DNA of 15,250 nt from Planctomycetota bacterium (GTDB lineage Bacteria > Planctomycetota > PUPC01 > JABMSA01), in NCBI GenBank assembly GCA_013202185.1, contig JABMSA010000004.1:1-15250 (forward strand). The letters are read 5' to 3'. The translations under genes and the position numbers were made by a program. The stretch's first letter is position 1; each line of letters opens with the position of its first letter. Shown in pieces: positions 7,545-15,250 of the stretch. Below the pieces are notes generated by a model. That model had not been told where the DNA came from, did no database searches, and saw only the letters and a list, made by a program, of their open reading frames with translations.

Positions 7545-7567
7545 GACCATGCAGGAGGAGACAGAGG

Positions 7568-9946
7568 ATGCACGCTATGCGTGGGTGCTTGTTGTGCTTG
7601 GCACTTACAGCGGCCGCCGTGAACGTTGCGGCCGGCGCAACACCGGTGAAAACACTTTCATGGGATTTCGAATCAGAGGTCCTCGAACGAAACGCGCCGC
7701 AATGGGAGTACATCTCGTGCGACGGCCAACGCACCAGGATAGCCGCCGCGGGGCCGAGGTCGAAGCATGCCGCCCGCCTCGACGTCGACCTTCCTTCGCC
7801 CGCGTCGATGGCAATGAAGGTCAATTTCGAAAGCCGGCGCGTCACCAGTCTCTCTTACAAGGTCTACCTCCCGAAAGATGCACCCTACGGCGTCAAGACA
7901 CTCTTTTACGTCAAGGACAAGGACGGCCTGTGGTTCCAGAGCCTCCACCGCGAGCCACTCGAACCGGGGCAATGGACCACGCACGTCGTTGACCTCTCCG
8001 CCGGCAGCACACAGCTTCGCCCGCGCGGGCACTTCCACCGGTGGAACGACTACCTCTCTCACAAGATGAACCTGATGGGCATCAAGTTCATCTCAGACGT
8101 TCCCTACACCGGGCCGATATACGTTGACGACATCTTCGGATACAAGGCCAGAACACAAGAGCAGCCCCTGAAGATGCTCAACTTCCACCAGAACGCCACA
8201 AAGGTAAATCGATACGGTAAGTTCGAGATAACCTTCGAGCTGAATCGCAACTTCAGCAACCCGTTCGACCCCCTCGAGGTCGACGTCAACGGCGTATTCA
8301 CTACGCCGAGCGAAGAGGTGATGACGGTGCCCGGCTTCTATTGCCAGGACTTCATCAGCGCCCGCGCAAACGATGGAGAAAGGCTGACGCCCGTCGGCCA
8401 GACCACGTGGAAGATCCGATTCTCACCAAAGGAAGCGGGCACCCACATGTTTGTCGTTCACGTCAAAACGGCAGACGGCGATCTGAAGATAACCACGCGT
8501 TCTTTCGACGCGGCGGAGTTCGACGACCCCGGCTATGTACGCATCAGCAAGAAAGACCCGCGATGCTTTGAATTCGACAACGGCCAGATGTTCTATCCTA
8601 TCGGCCACAACCTTCGCTCACCCAATGACGATCGAGGTGCGCTGAGGATTTATGGAAAGCACAAGCCTTTCCCCGACCGCGGTACCTACGCATATGAAGA
8701 CGTCCTTCCCGAGATGGCCGCAAACGGCGAAAACTTCGCTGAAGTTTGGATGTCGTCGTGGTGGCTGGATCTCGAGTGGATTCCCGCGTGGAAACACTAC
8801 CAGGGCCTGGGCGACTACAACCTCGCAAACGCCTGGAAACTCGATCGAGTGCTGCAACTTGCACGCAAAAACAACATCCGCGTGCACCTGGTCGTCGACA
8901 ACCACGGGAAGATATCGAACTGGTGCGATCCGGAATGGAAGGACTGCCCATACAACAAAGAGAACGGGGGCTTTCTCAGCTCGCCGGACGAGTTCTTCAC
9001 AAACCAGCGCGCCATGAAGCTCTACAAGCAGAAGATGCGCTACATCATCGCCCGATGGGGATACGACACCTACATAGCCGGCATCGAGCTGTGGTCCGAG
9101 CTGGACCTCACCGGAGCGACGGGGGCGTTCCACAAACACCCGTCCAAAACAAACTGGCACCGAATAATGACCAAATACATCAGGTCCATCGATCCGTGGA
9201 ACCACATCCTCACAACGCACTACTCAACCAATTACTCCAAGATCGACCCGAAGGTCGCGTCGCTTCCCGGCATTGAATACATTGCCGTCGACGCCTACAG
9301 GCAAAACAACGACAGGCGCAGCATCGGCCACCTGCTGACCGATACCTACAGCTTCTGCCGACAGTGGCCCAAGCCGCTGTTCATCACCGAATACGGCGGC
9401 ACGCCCCACGCCGGCAGCAAGGCCTCGATCGAGAGCGACCTCCACGCAGGGCTCTGGGCCGGATGGATGCTGCCAATGGGCGGCACGCCGCTGCTGTGGT
9501 GGTTCGACTTCATCGAAAGGGGATACTCGGGCAACTTGAACGATCCCGGGCTCTTCTTCCACTTCCGAGCGTTCAGCAGGTACGCAGCGGGAGAAGAACG
9601 CCGCGACCCGGACCTCAACGTGGGAACCATCACGCTCGCGGGGGCGGGGGCCGTCGGCGCTCGCCTGAAAGCTATGTGCCTCCAGAACACCGAGCGCGCA
9701 TACTGCTGGATCTACGAAGAAGCGTGCATGCAAACAATGCAGAAACCGCAAAACGCAAGAGAGTACAAGAACGTCGGCGTGAGCCTCTACAACCTCAAGC
9801 CCGGCAAATATGACATCGAAGTCTGGGACACCTACAAAGGCGAAGTGATACAGAAGGTACAGGCCATCCGAAACGGCAACTCGCTGAAGTTCGACCTGCC
9901 GGCATTCAAGCGCGACATCGCCGTGAAGATCAAACCGACACGTTGA
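7568..9946 (+). CDS. Secreted DUF5060-type glycoside hydrolase
   Basis: A 792-aa exported protein likely to cleave a polysaccharide outside the cytoplasm. The start is ATG 7568, with AGGAGGAG 7 nt upstream. Residues 1-23 form a signal peptide (MRGCLLCLALTAAAVNVAAG) with probable cleavage before ATPV and no lipobox. An N-terminal beta-rich region (about 30-195, SWDFESE...YVDDIFGY) resembles a carbohydrate-binding jelly roll. Next comes an Ig-like segment (about 205-315, RYGKFEITFELNRNFSNPFD) typical of DUF5060. A TIM-barrel catalytic region runs from about 330 to 680. The candidate acid/base is Glu 511 in GIELWSELD and the nucleophile Glu 608 in LFITEYGG, in clan GH-A style. A C-terminal beta-sandwich follows (about 690-792). 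The exact GH family and substrate cannot be read from the sequence. The downstream epimerase supports a role in sugar catabolism. Confidence 0.87.
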   Translation: MHAMRGCLLCLALTAAAVNVAAGATPVKTLSWDFESEVLERNAPQWEYISCDGQRTRIAAAGPRSKHAARLDVDLPSPASMAMKVNFESRRVTSLSYKVYLPKDAPYGVKTLFYVKDKDGLWFQSLHREPLEPGQWTTHVVDLSAGSTQLRPRGHFHRWNDYLSHKMNLMGIKFISDVPYTGPIYVDDIFGYKARTQEQPLKMLNFHQNATKVNRYGKFEITFELNRNFSNPFDPLEVDVNGVFTTPSEEVMTVPGFYCQDFISARANDGERLTPVGQTTWKIRFSPKEAGTHMFVVHVKTADGDLKITTRSFDAAEFDDPGYVRISKKDPRCFEFDNGQMFYPIGHNLRSPNDDRGALRIYGKHKPFPDRGTYAYEDVLPEMAANGENFAEVWMSSWWLDLEWIPAWKHYQGLGDYNLANAWKLDRVLQLARKNNIRVHLVVDNHGKISNWCDPEWKDCPYNKENGGFLSSPDEFFTNQRAMKLYKQKMRYIIARWGYDTYIAGIELWSELDLTGATGAFHKHPSKTNWHRIMTKYIRSIDPWNHILTTHYSTNYSKIDPKVASLPGIEYIAVDAYRQNNDRRSIGHLLTDTYSFCRQWPKPLFITEYGGTPHAGSKASIESDLHAGLWAGWMLPMGGTPLLWWFDFIERGYSGNLNDPGLFFHFRAFSRYAAGEERRDPDLNVGTITLAGAGAVGARLKAMCLQNTERAYCWIYEEACMQTMQKPQNAREYKNVGVSLYNLKPGKYDIEVWDTYKGEVIQKVQAIRNGNSLKFDLPAFKRDIAVKIKPTR

Positions 9947-10020
9947 TTCATCCGCCGTGCAACGACCGCCTCGCGCGGAGGCACACCCGCACATATTCCG
10001 CCTTTTCACGGAGCACCTCA

Positions 10021-10821
10021 GTGACCGTCAAGATCGGATACCAAAGCTACGGTTGGTATCATTTTCGCGAAACGCACCAGATCGACCTCCCCCTCAGCCG
10101 CATACTGCTCGAGATCAAGCACGCCGGCTTCAACCACGTCGAGCTGTGCTCCCCCACCGAAGAACTGGGCACGCCGGCCGCTCTCAAGAGCATGCTCGAG
10201 GAACTCGGGCTCACGCTTCACGCCCTCACCGGCCGCATCGACGGCGGCCTCATCGCCTGGAGCAAAGAGCGCATCGACTTCCTCCGCGAGATCGGCGGCG
10301 AGGTGCTTGTAGTCAATGCCGGATGGATCAGCCCCGGAGAGGAAAAAACTGAAGATCGCTATCGAGCCCTGGCGGATGGCCTCGAGGAGCTGGCCCAGTA
10401 CGGCCGGCCGCGCCGCGTTGCCGTCGCCTATCACAATCACCTCGGCACAATTGTCGAGACACCGCGCGAAATCGACAAGCTGCTCTCCCTGACGCGCAGC
10501 GCCGCCTACTGCATCGATACAGGCCACCTCGCGGCAGCGGGCGGCGACGTTCTCGACGTTATCCAAAAACACGCCGACCGCATAGCATACGGACATCTCA
10601 AGGACGTCCGCGTCAACCCGGCCACCGGCGCATTCGAAGAATTCGTCGAGCTGACCACCGGCAACGCGGGCGTCGACACATCGGCGATCGTGGCGGCGCT
10701 CGAGTCGCAGGGATTCGACGGCTGGCTGATGGTCGAGCAGGATCACACACACACCACCCCAGCCGACAGCGCGCAAAAAAACGCCCACGCCCTACGCCGC
10801 CTCGGCATACCAATTGCCTGA
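10021..10821 (+). CDS. Sugar phosphate isomerase/epimerase-like TIM-barrel protein
   Basis: A 266-aa protein of the xylose-isomerase-like TIM-barrel superfamily, whose members isomerise or epimerise sugars or dehydrate inosose with a divalent metal. GTG 10021 is preferred: GGAG lies 7 nt upstream and the product begins directly with the first barrel strand (VKIGYQSYGW). An alternative TTG at 9943 overlaps the hydrolase stop but would add a low-complexity Arg-rich leader. Motifs: GFNHVELCS (36-44), YHNHLGTIVETP (137-148), CIDTGHLAAAGGD (164-176), YGHLKDV (190-196), TGNAGVD (213-219) and WLMVEQD (235-241). Likely metal ligands are Asp 166, His 192 and Glu 239, with Glu 147 a further candidate. 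It is the last plus-strand gene, 74 nt after the hydrolase, and probably acts on a released sugar. It is IolE-like in places, but the substrate is unknown. Confidence 0.88.
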   Translation: MTVKIGYQSYGWYHFRETHQIDLPLSRILLEIKHAGFNHVELCSPTEELGTPAALKSMLEELGLTLHALTGRIDGGLIAWSKERIDFLREIGGEVLVVNAGWISPGEEKTEDRYRALADGLEELAQYGRPRRVAVAYHNHLGTIVETPREIDKLLSLTRSAAYCIDTGHLAAAGGDVLDVIQKHADRIAYGHLKDVRVNPATGAFEEFVELTTGNAGVDTSAIVAALESQGFDGWLMVEQDHTHTTPADSAQKNAHALRRLGIPIA

Positions 10822-10886
10822 GATATCCCCTTCGCTACCGCGCGATTGCCCGGCGCGTTCTGATCCTATTCCCCCAGTGAGGAAGC

Positions 10887-12182
10887 TCAATGCAATTCCG
10901 GCAGGCAGAGGGTCGTCGAGGCATCGGGCACGAGGGCCACTTGCGCGTCGGGCCCGTGGCGGTCGGCAACAATGTCGACAGCTTCCTGGAGGGTCTCCGT
11001 TTGCTCGACGCCCAGGTGCTCGAGCGCCCCTACCGGGAGGTCGCTGCCGGCGAGTATAATGCTGCGGACAAAGACCGGCTTCCTCGCGAAGTACGCGTTG
11101 CGAATTGCCCTCAGCCTCGCGGCGATCTCGATGGGCTTGCCCCGCCAATCGCGTTTCTCGTGACGCCTGGCAAGCTCGCCAACTGTCAGCTCGGCCAACG
11201 CCGCTTCTTCCTTGCCTTCGGGCTTGGGCAGCATACCGGGGCTCGCGAGCAAAACAATGCTGCCGCCCAGCTTCACCCCGCAAGCGACAAAATCGATCAC
11301 TGCCGGATCGAACGGCGCGTCGCCCGGCCGATCGCTGCCCGGCGATGCTATCGCGATGTCGGCCGGGCCGCCTAGCTCGCCGCCCCACACCCCCTTGTCG
11401 CCGAGATTCACGGCCGCTCGATGCGCCTTCACCGGATGACCCGCAAAGGCTGCCACGGGCTCGCCGTCGAGAGTGACGACAAAGTTGAGGATGTGATCAA
11501 GCCCGACGGTCGCCCCCACGTTCTCAACGTCGAGCCTGCTGGGGTTGTCCTCCAGGTGCCCGCAACTGCTGGTGCCGGCGAAGCCTAGAGCTGCGTGGCG
11601 GGTGATCGTTTCGAAGGCGCAGACGCCGGGCAGGATGGCATCGTCGCCGCCGGTGTAGCCCAGCGATGCGTGCGGCCTCACACATCCCACGGCAACGCGG
11701 AAGTCGGCCTCGAGCGCGATATTGCTCACGAAGATCGGCGTGCCGAGGGCCGAGAAACCGCAGAACTGATGATCGGCGGAGAACGGATCGTGCTGTGTGG
11801 CTGTGTGCTCGCCGGCGAGGTCGGCGCCGATGAGCCGCTCGATGCCGGTGCCCGATGCCGGGCCATCGCCCCCGCCGGCGATGATTGAGATCTCGGTCTT
11901 GCGGACACCCCCCTGCTCAAGGCAGTCTATCACGATCGGAAGGATGTCGGCAATTGGCATGCGGCCCGGATCGGCGTTGATGATGATTACTGCGCTCTTG
12001 CCTTCGAGGGGTGTTTCGGCGAGGGAACGCGCCCCTATGGGAGAGGAGAGCGCCCTGCCGGCGGCGTCCGTCCAGTCGCACGGCTCCGGCAGCGGGGGCC
12101 GCCGGGCGATCGCAAGTTGCTCGGGCGGCCAAGGCGCGTCAAACGTTATTTTTCGCGATCCAAACGGCAGAGCGAGTTCCAT
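10887..12182 (-). CDS. LarA-like (DUF2088) nickel-racemase family protein, divergent
   Basis: A homologue of lactate racemase LarA, which racemises 2-hydroxyacids with a nickel-pincer nucleotide cofactor. The protein is 431 aa, the usual size; the start is ATG 12182 with a weak AGGACT about 7 nt upstream. Family signatures: VIIINADPGRMPI (65-77, in the place of the DxTRP segment), QHDPF (130-134), FVSNIALEADFRVAVGCV (151-168), HASLGYTGG (171-179), AILPGVCAFETITRH (182-196), GHLEDNPSRLDVENVG (208-223) and VAAFAGHPVKAHRAAV (243-258). Oddities: where LarA has the THRP segment this protein has GGGDGPASGTG (103-113), and where LarA has the cofactor-tethering lysine (GGxK) it has Asp 180-Asp 181. 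It is therefore probably not a lactate racemase; another substrate, a non-covalent cofactor or lost activity are open. The gene converges on the epimerase with 65 nt between their stops. Confidence 0.85.
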   Translation of the reverse strand: MELALPFGSRKITFDAPWPPEQLAIARRPPLPEPCDWTDAAGRALSSPIGARSLAETPLEGKSAVIIINADPGRMPIADILPIVIDCLEQGGVRKTEISIIAGGGDGPASGTGIERLIGADLAGEHTATQHDPFSADHQFCGFSALGTPIFVSNIALEADFRVAVGCVRPHASLGYTGGDDAILPGVCAFETITRHAALGFAGTSSCGHLEDNPSRLDVENVGATVGLDHILNFVVTLDGEPVAAFAGHPVKAHRAAVNLGDKGVWGGELGGPADIAIASPGSDRPGDAPFDPAVIDFVACGVKLGGSIVLLASPGMLPKPEGKEEAALAELTVGELARRHEKRDWRGKPIEIAARLRAIRNAYFARKPVFVRSIILAGSDLPVGALEHLGVEQTETLQEAVDIVADRHGPDAQVALVPDASTTLCLPELH

Positions 12183-12246
12183 AAGTGAGTCCTGTGCAGA
12201 TCAGATACTGAGGAGCGCCGCCGGCCCGCCCCGCAGGCAAATGAAG

Positions 12247-12278
12247 GAAGCCCGGCAACTTCTCTGAAGCCGGGCTTC
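12247..12278 (-). terminator. Probable intrinsic terminator after the L,D-transpeptidase gene
   Basis: A perfect 10-bp inverted repeat, GAAGCCCGGC (12247-12256) and GCCGGGCTTC (12269-12278), encloses a 12-nt loop. Reading leftward (minus strand) it is followed by CTTCATTTG, a weak U-tract; on the plus strand no T-run follows. It lies about 60 nt past the stop of the L,D-transpeptidase gene and 64 nt before the LarA-like start. It would separate the two minus-strand genes into different transcripts. Confidence 0.6.
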
Positions 12279-12337
12279 GACAGTATTGGAAGCACGATAA
12301 CGGCGCTTCCGAACGATCTCGTCCGTGAGACCACGAT

Positions 12338-13357
12338 TCATTTTCTTATCGTGATCTTCGACTTACCCTTTATGAGCAGGTCGAACAGCTCCTCAACGTC
12401 CTTGTTGAGCATTCGGACACATCCCTCGGAGCTTTGTGAGCCGACAGTCTCGGGCTCCCACGTGCCGTGGATGCCATAACCTTTCATGAAGCCTATCCAT
12501 CGGGTACCGAGGGCATTTTCGGGGTCGCCATACTTCAGCACTTTTCCCGGTCGGTACCAGTCGGGCTTCTTGAGCTTGGAGATCACCTTGAAGCTGCCCA
12601 CTGGGGTGCTGTCTTCTTTTCCGAGCCCCACGTCGTAGCTCTTAACATACTTATTGCCCAGGTACACGGATAGTTTAAACTTGCTCTTTTCGATGACGGC
12701 ATCGAACGGCCCTTGCACCACCTTCAACCGCTGGTCGACGCGAATGCTGGTGCCTTCCAGGCGGTTGAGGCGCTGCAGCAACTCCCACGGTATCTGATAC
12801 TTCTGGCCGATGACCGACAGCGTGTCGCCGGGCTTGACTACGTGGTAGGACGCGCGCCGATTGTTCTGGGGATCGAATATCAGGCCCGCGCTCAGTTCGT
12901 CGAGCTTCTGCCTGAGCGTGCGCCGCTGTTGGGCGGCAAGCTTGCCCGCGAGTGCGATCTTGAGGTACTGAACCGCCCTTGCCGCCTGCTTCTGCTTGTA
13001 GTAGATATTGCCGAGCGCCGCCGCGGCCTGGGTCGCCTCCTCGCTCCCAAGCGCATTGCGTACGACCTCCCGGTAGAGATCGACCGCCCTGGCATCGCCT
13101 TGCTTCTCGGCCTCCGCCGCCTTGATGAAAAGCTCGGCCGCCCCCGGGTCGGGAGGCCTGGGCTCCTCGATTTCCTTCTTCGGCGGGGCCTGTTTCGGTT
13201 CTTCTCTCGGTGGCTCTATCTCCTTCTCGTCAGGCTTCTGCCCGACAGCAACCACACCCCCGCCCGGAGCAGCCTCCGGGCGCACATACTTCATCCGGTA
13301 CGCCACAACCACCGCTGCCAGCACTATCACAATCAGCCACGGACCCAGCTTTTTCAT
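12338..13357 (-). CDS. Membrane-anchored LysM L,D-transpeptidase (YkuD)
   Basis: A cell-wall enzyme expected to make 3-3 peptidoglycan cross-links or attach proteins, in the periplasm. The protein is 339 aa; ATG 13357 has AGGGA about 8 nt upstream. N-terminal anchor: WLIVIVLAAVVVAY (7-20) after MKK. A Pro/Glu/Lys-rich spacer follows (40-72), then a helical region that looks like one or two TPR-like repeats (about 72-155, AAELFIKAAEAEKQGDARAV), a LysM domain (170-215, YHVVKPGDTLSVIGQKY), and the YkuD domain (about 217-338) with GIHGT (His 297) and SSEGCVRM (catalytic Cys 313, Arg 315). The active-site motif is complete. The architecture fits a protein anchored in the inner membrane that reaches peptidoglycan through LysM. 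It lies 146 nt downstream of mutL, probably with its own promoter. Confidence 0.94.
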   Translation of the reverse strand: MKKLGPWLIVIVLAAVVVAYRMKYVRPEAAPGGGVVAVGQKPDEKEIEPPREEPKQAPPKKEIEEPRPPDPGAAELFIKAAEAEKQGDARAVDLYREVVRNALGSEEATQAAAALGNIYYKQKQAARAVQYLKIALAGKLAAQQRRTLRQKLDELSAGLIFDPQNNRRASYHVVKPGDTLSVIGQKYQIPWELLQRLNRLEGTSIRVDQRLKVVQGPFDAVIEKSKFKLSVYLGNKYVKSYDVGLGKEDSTPVGSFKVISKLKKPDWYRPGKVLKYGDPENALGTRWIGFMKGYGIHGTWEPETVGSQSSEGCVRMLNKDVEELFDLLIKGKSKITIRK

Positions 13358-13503
13358 TGGTCAATTCCCTGTATCGGGCAATTTGGTGCGCAACATCACA
13401 CGCGTTCTCTAGTCTTATCGTCATGGCCGGAGGATACCTTTAATTCGCCCGAATCGCAGCCCACCACAAGAGAATTGCACGCCCGTTGGAACCAGATCCC
13501 GCC
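13358..13503. other. mutL-L,D-transpeptidase intergenic gap
   Basis: A 146-nt gap between two minus-strand genes. It is relatively AT-rich for the window, as expected for a promoter region. I see only poor -35/-10 candidates on the minus strand (for example a TTAAAG...GATAAG pair with an 18-nt spacer) and no strong hairpin. No small gene is supported. Confidence 0.3.
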
Positions 13504-15210
13504 TCATTTCCGAAGGAAATGTTTGTCCAGTTGATCGCGCGACAACGTCAGCGAGGCGGGGCGGCCGTGCGGGCAGGTGATCCCCGCCCCAAACGCGTGG
13601 ATCTTCGCGACCAGCGACGCAATCTCGGACGCAGTCAGACGCTGGTTCGCCTTCACTGCGGCCTTGCACGCGACCATCCGCATCAGGCTCTCGCGAAGAT
13701 CAGGGGCCTCCTCGCTCTGCCGGTCTTCCTGTAAGTGGGCGATTAAATCGTGCAGAAGATCCTCCGGATTGCAGTCTTGCAGCATCATCGGCACTGACCG
13801 CAAGGCGATCGTGTTCTTCCCGAATTCCTCGATTTCAAGACCCAGTGCCCTAATCTCGGCAGCCGCACCCGACAGCAAGATCACCTCATCCCCGGCTAAT
13901 TCCACTGTCACTGGAATCAATAGCCCCTGGCTTTCCAGCCCCGAACCGGCCAGCCGACTGCTGATCTCGTCGTAAAGCACGCGCTCGTGCAAAGCATGTT
14001 GGTCGATGATCCGGATGCCGTCCGGCGTTTCTTCGATCAGAAAACTATTGTGCACCTGCACTGCAACAGGCGCGTTGCCGGCGCGGATGTCACCGTCATG
14101 TGGCGCTCGTGTCGCGCTCTCCTCGCCTTTGCTCCACGGCGGAACAGCGCTCGTGTCGCCGGGACGCGGCACAATTACCGGCTCAAACAGCTCCGGATCG
14201 CGCCTGATCTTCCGATCCCAAGCGCCCGGCGCACCATGTTGTGGCGCCCTTGTAGCATCAAACGCGCGCGCTTCAGCCTGCCTTGCGCCAGTCGGGCCGC
14301 GCGGACGCTCATCCGGCCCCCGCTCGAGACCCCGCCGCACATCGATTTCCGGCGCCGAAGCCGCAGCCAACTTCTCCTGGAGCACCCGCCGCACCAACAC
14401 ATACAGCATGCGCGAATCACGGAAGCGCACCTCGTGCTTCGTCGGGTGCACATTCACGTCCACCTCGCGCGGATCAATCTGCAGAAACAGTACAACGATC
14501 GGCTGCCGACCGGCAGGTATGATGCCCGAATAAGCATCGCGGACCGCCGCCGCGATTGTTTTATCCCGAATGAACCGCCCGTTAAGAAACACATATTGTA
14601 ATTTTGTATTTGATCGCGTTTGCGATGGCGGACAGATGAAACCGTCCATCGTAAGCGGGCCATCGCCCGACTTCACCTCCAGCAGCTCCGTCCGCAATTC
14701 CCTCCCGAAAAAATGTGCGATCCGCCGCAGCCGGTCCTCGTTGTCAAGACAGTTGAACACCTCGCGGCCGTTGTGCGTCAGCCGGAACCCCACGCTCGGA
14801 TACGCCAGGCTCATCTTCGTGATGATATCCACGATGTGGCTCAGCTCGGTGGACGTCGCCTTGAGAAACTTCCGTCGTGCCGGGATGTTGAAAAACAGAT
14901 TTCGGACCTCGACAATCGTCCCCTCCGGCACCCCCGCCGCCTTCACCGGGCCGATCTTGCCGCCGGACATTTCTATTTGGGCGCCCGCATCGTCCCCTGT
15001 CAGGTTCCAGGCATGCACGAGGCGGCGCTCGGCCGTCGCGGTATCTCCCTGTTCGAGGGAAAGGACCCCGCGCGAAACGTGATAGGTCCAGTCCCCCGGG
15101 CGCATGGCGATGGCCGTTTCCATGGGCGACGGGTCTCGGCTCACTCGGGCGTCGTCCATCAGCTTATCCGCCTTGTTCATGTTGTTGATCACGTTATAGA
15201 TATCCAGCAC
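13504..15210 (-). CDS. mutL: DNA mismatch repair MutL, N-terminus replaced (chimeric frame)
   Basis: MutL links mismatch recognition by MutS to strand incision. Residues 75-568 of this frame are MutL: EVRNLFFNIPARRKFLKA (101-118), YVFLNGRFIRDK (206-217) and VDVNVHPTKHEVRF (250-263), with Lys 258 the likely ATP gamma-phosphate contact. A disordered linker (about 280-380) and the C-terminal dimerisation/endonuclease domain follow, with DQHALHERVLYDE (403-415), ACKAAVKAN (514-522) and CPHGRP (546-551). The first acidic residue after HERVLY is Asp rather than Glu in the DQHA(x)2E(x)4E motif, a conservative change. The ATPase N-terminus (NQIAAGEV, the ALDAG box, GFRGEAL; about 125-135 residues) is missing. 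Residues 1-74 are instead TPR-like, joined near 14989. The frame is open to the window edge, so the GTG at 15210 is only a nominal start. This is a chimeric assembly, a rearrangement or a broken gene. Confidence 0.88.
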   Translation of the reverse strand: MLDIYNVINNMNKADKLMDDARVSRDPSPMETAIAMRPGDWTYHVSRGVLSLEQGDTATAERRLVHAWNLTGDDAGAQIEMSGGKIGPVKAAGVPEGTIVEVRNLFFNIPARRKFLKATSTELSHIVDIITKMSLAYPSVGFRLTHNGREVFNCLDNEDRLRRIAHFFGRELRTELLEVKSGDGPLTMDGFICPPSQTRSNTKLQYVFLNGRFIRDKTIAAAVRDAYSGIIPAGRQPIVVLFLQIDPREVDVNVHPTKHEVRFRDSRMLYVLVRRVLQEKLAAASAPEIDVRRGLERGPDERPRGPTGARQAEARAFDATRAPQHGAPGAWDRKIRRDPELFEPVIVPRPGDTSAVPPWSKGEESATRAPHDGDIRAGNAPVAVQVHNSFLIEETPDGIRIIDQHALHERVLYDEISSRLAGSGLESQGLLIPVTVELAGDEVILLSGAAAEIRALGLEIEEFGKNTIALRSVPMMLQDCNPEDLLHDLIAHLQEDRQSEEAPDLRESLMRMVACKAAVKANQRLTASEIASLVAKIHAFGAGITCPHGRPASLTLSRDQLDKHFLRK

Positions 15211-15250
15211 CGCGTCGAGCTCTGGGTCTCCCGTGGTACCCCCCCCCGCC
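14989..15250 (-). pseudogene. TPR-like gene fragment fused in frame to mutL, running off the edge
   Basis: The minus frame reads from the right edge (GDPELDAVLDIYNVINNM...) to about 14989 and bears no MutL sequence. Residues MRPGDWTYHVSRGVLSLEQG followed by DTATAERRLVHAWNL have the spacing and small/large residue pattern of a tetratricopeptide repeat. No stop codon separates it from the edge, so its true start lies outside. It abuts MutL sequence at GDD/AGAQIE. The last ~12 bases include a run of nine C (15239-15247), which makes the frame at the very edge uncertain. Confidence 0.5.

Noticed and set aside
10822..10886. Terminator between the convergent epimerase and LarA-like genes
   Set aside because: Only a 5-bp CGCGC/GCGCG pairing (10839-10857) without a T-tract on either strand.
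1..15250. tRNA genes, CRISPR arrays, insertion sequences or defence systems
   Set aside because: No cloverleaf, regularly spaced repeats, transposase motifs or paired defence genes were seen on either strand.

Overview
The window is a dense bacterial chromosomal segment of high GC content (roughly 60%, estimated by eye). It has no tRNA, rRNA, CRISPR array or recognisable mobile element. The likeliest source is a planctomycete or another PVC-type bacterium, possibly a metagenome-assembled contig. The clues are a two-membrane-segment protein with tandem 'RGK/RGR...G...FYxxDxP...GxFLK' units, a secreted DUF5060-type glycoside hydrolase next to a xylose-isomerase-like sugar epimerase, and a membrane-anchored LysM/L,D-transpeptidase. 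This placement is an inference of moderate to low confidence.

Layout from left to right. Positions 1-164 hold no convincing gene. A minus-strand soluble hybrid sensor kinase (PAS-PAS-HisKA-HATPase-REC, 165-2174) follows, preceded and slightly overlapped by a small minus-strand ORF (2122-2328). A divergent intergenic region (2329-2647) carries a palindrome cluster and a good sigma70-type promoter (TTGAAA-17-TAGAAT) pointing right. Six plus-strand genes follow with short gaps: a duplicated-domain membrane protein (2648-4042), aroB (4039-5112, ATGA overlap), a DegT/DnrJ-family PLP aminotransferase (5130-6365), dprA (6438-7544, TTG start), a secreted glycoside hydrolase (7568-9946) and a sugar phosphate isomerase/epimerase-like protein (10021-10821). 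This run meets a minus-strand block head-on: a LarA-like (DUF2088) protein (10887-12182), a probable terminator, a LysM/YkuD L,D-transpeptidase (12338-13357) and mutL (from 13504), whose reading frame runs off the right edge.

How the genes fit together. The plus-strand run looks like one transcription unit or two. It combines a house-keeping shikimate step (AroB), DNA uptake/processing (DprA) and carbohydrate genes (aminotransferase, glycoside hydrolase, epimerase). The hydrolase and epimerase plausibly act in sequence, one releasing sugar outside the cytoplasm and the other acting on a sugar inside. The minus-strand block joins DNA repair and cell-wall cross-linking genes with a divergent nickel-racemase homologue.

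The points most worth a second look are four. The membrane protein upstream of aroB contains a clear internal duplication of about 150 residues. The LarA homologue lacks the usual THRP motif and the cofactor-tethering lysine. The PAS domain carries a four-cysteine cluster. The mutL frame is chimeric, with a TPR-like segment in place of its N-terminal ATPase motifs at the right edge. I found nothing that clearly amounts to a new defence or mobile system.
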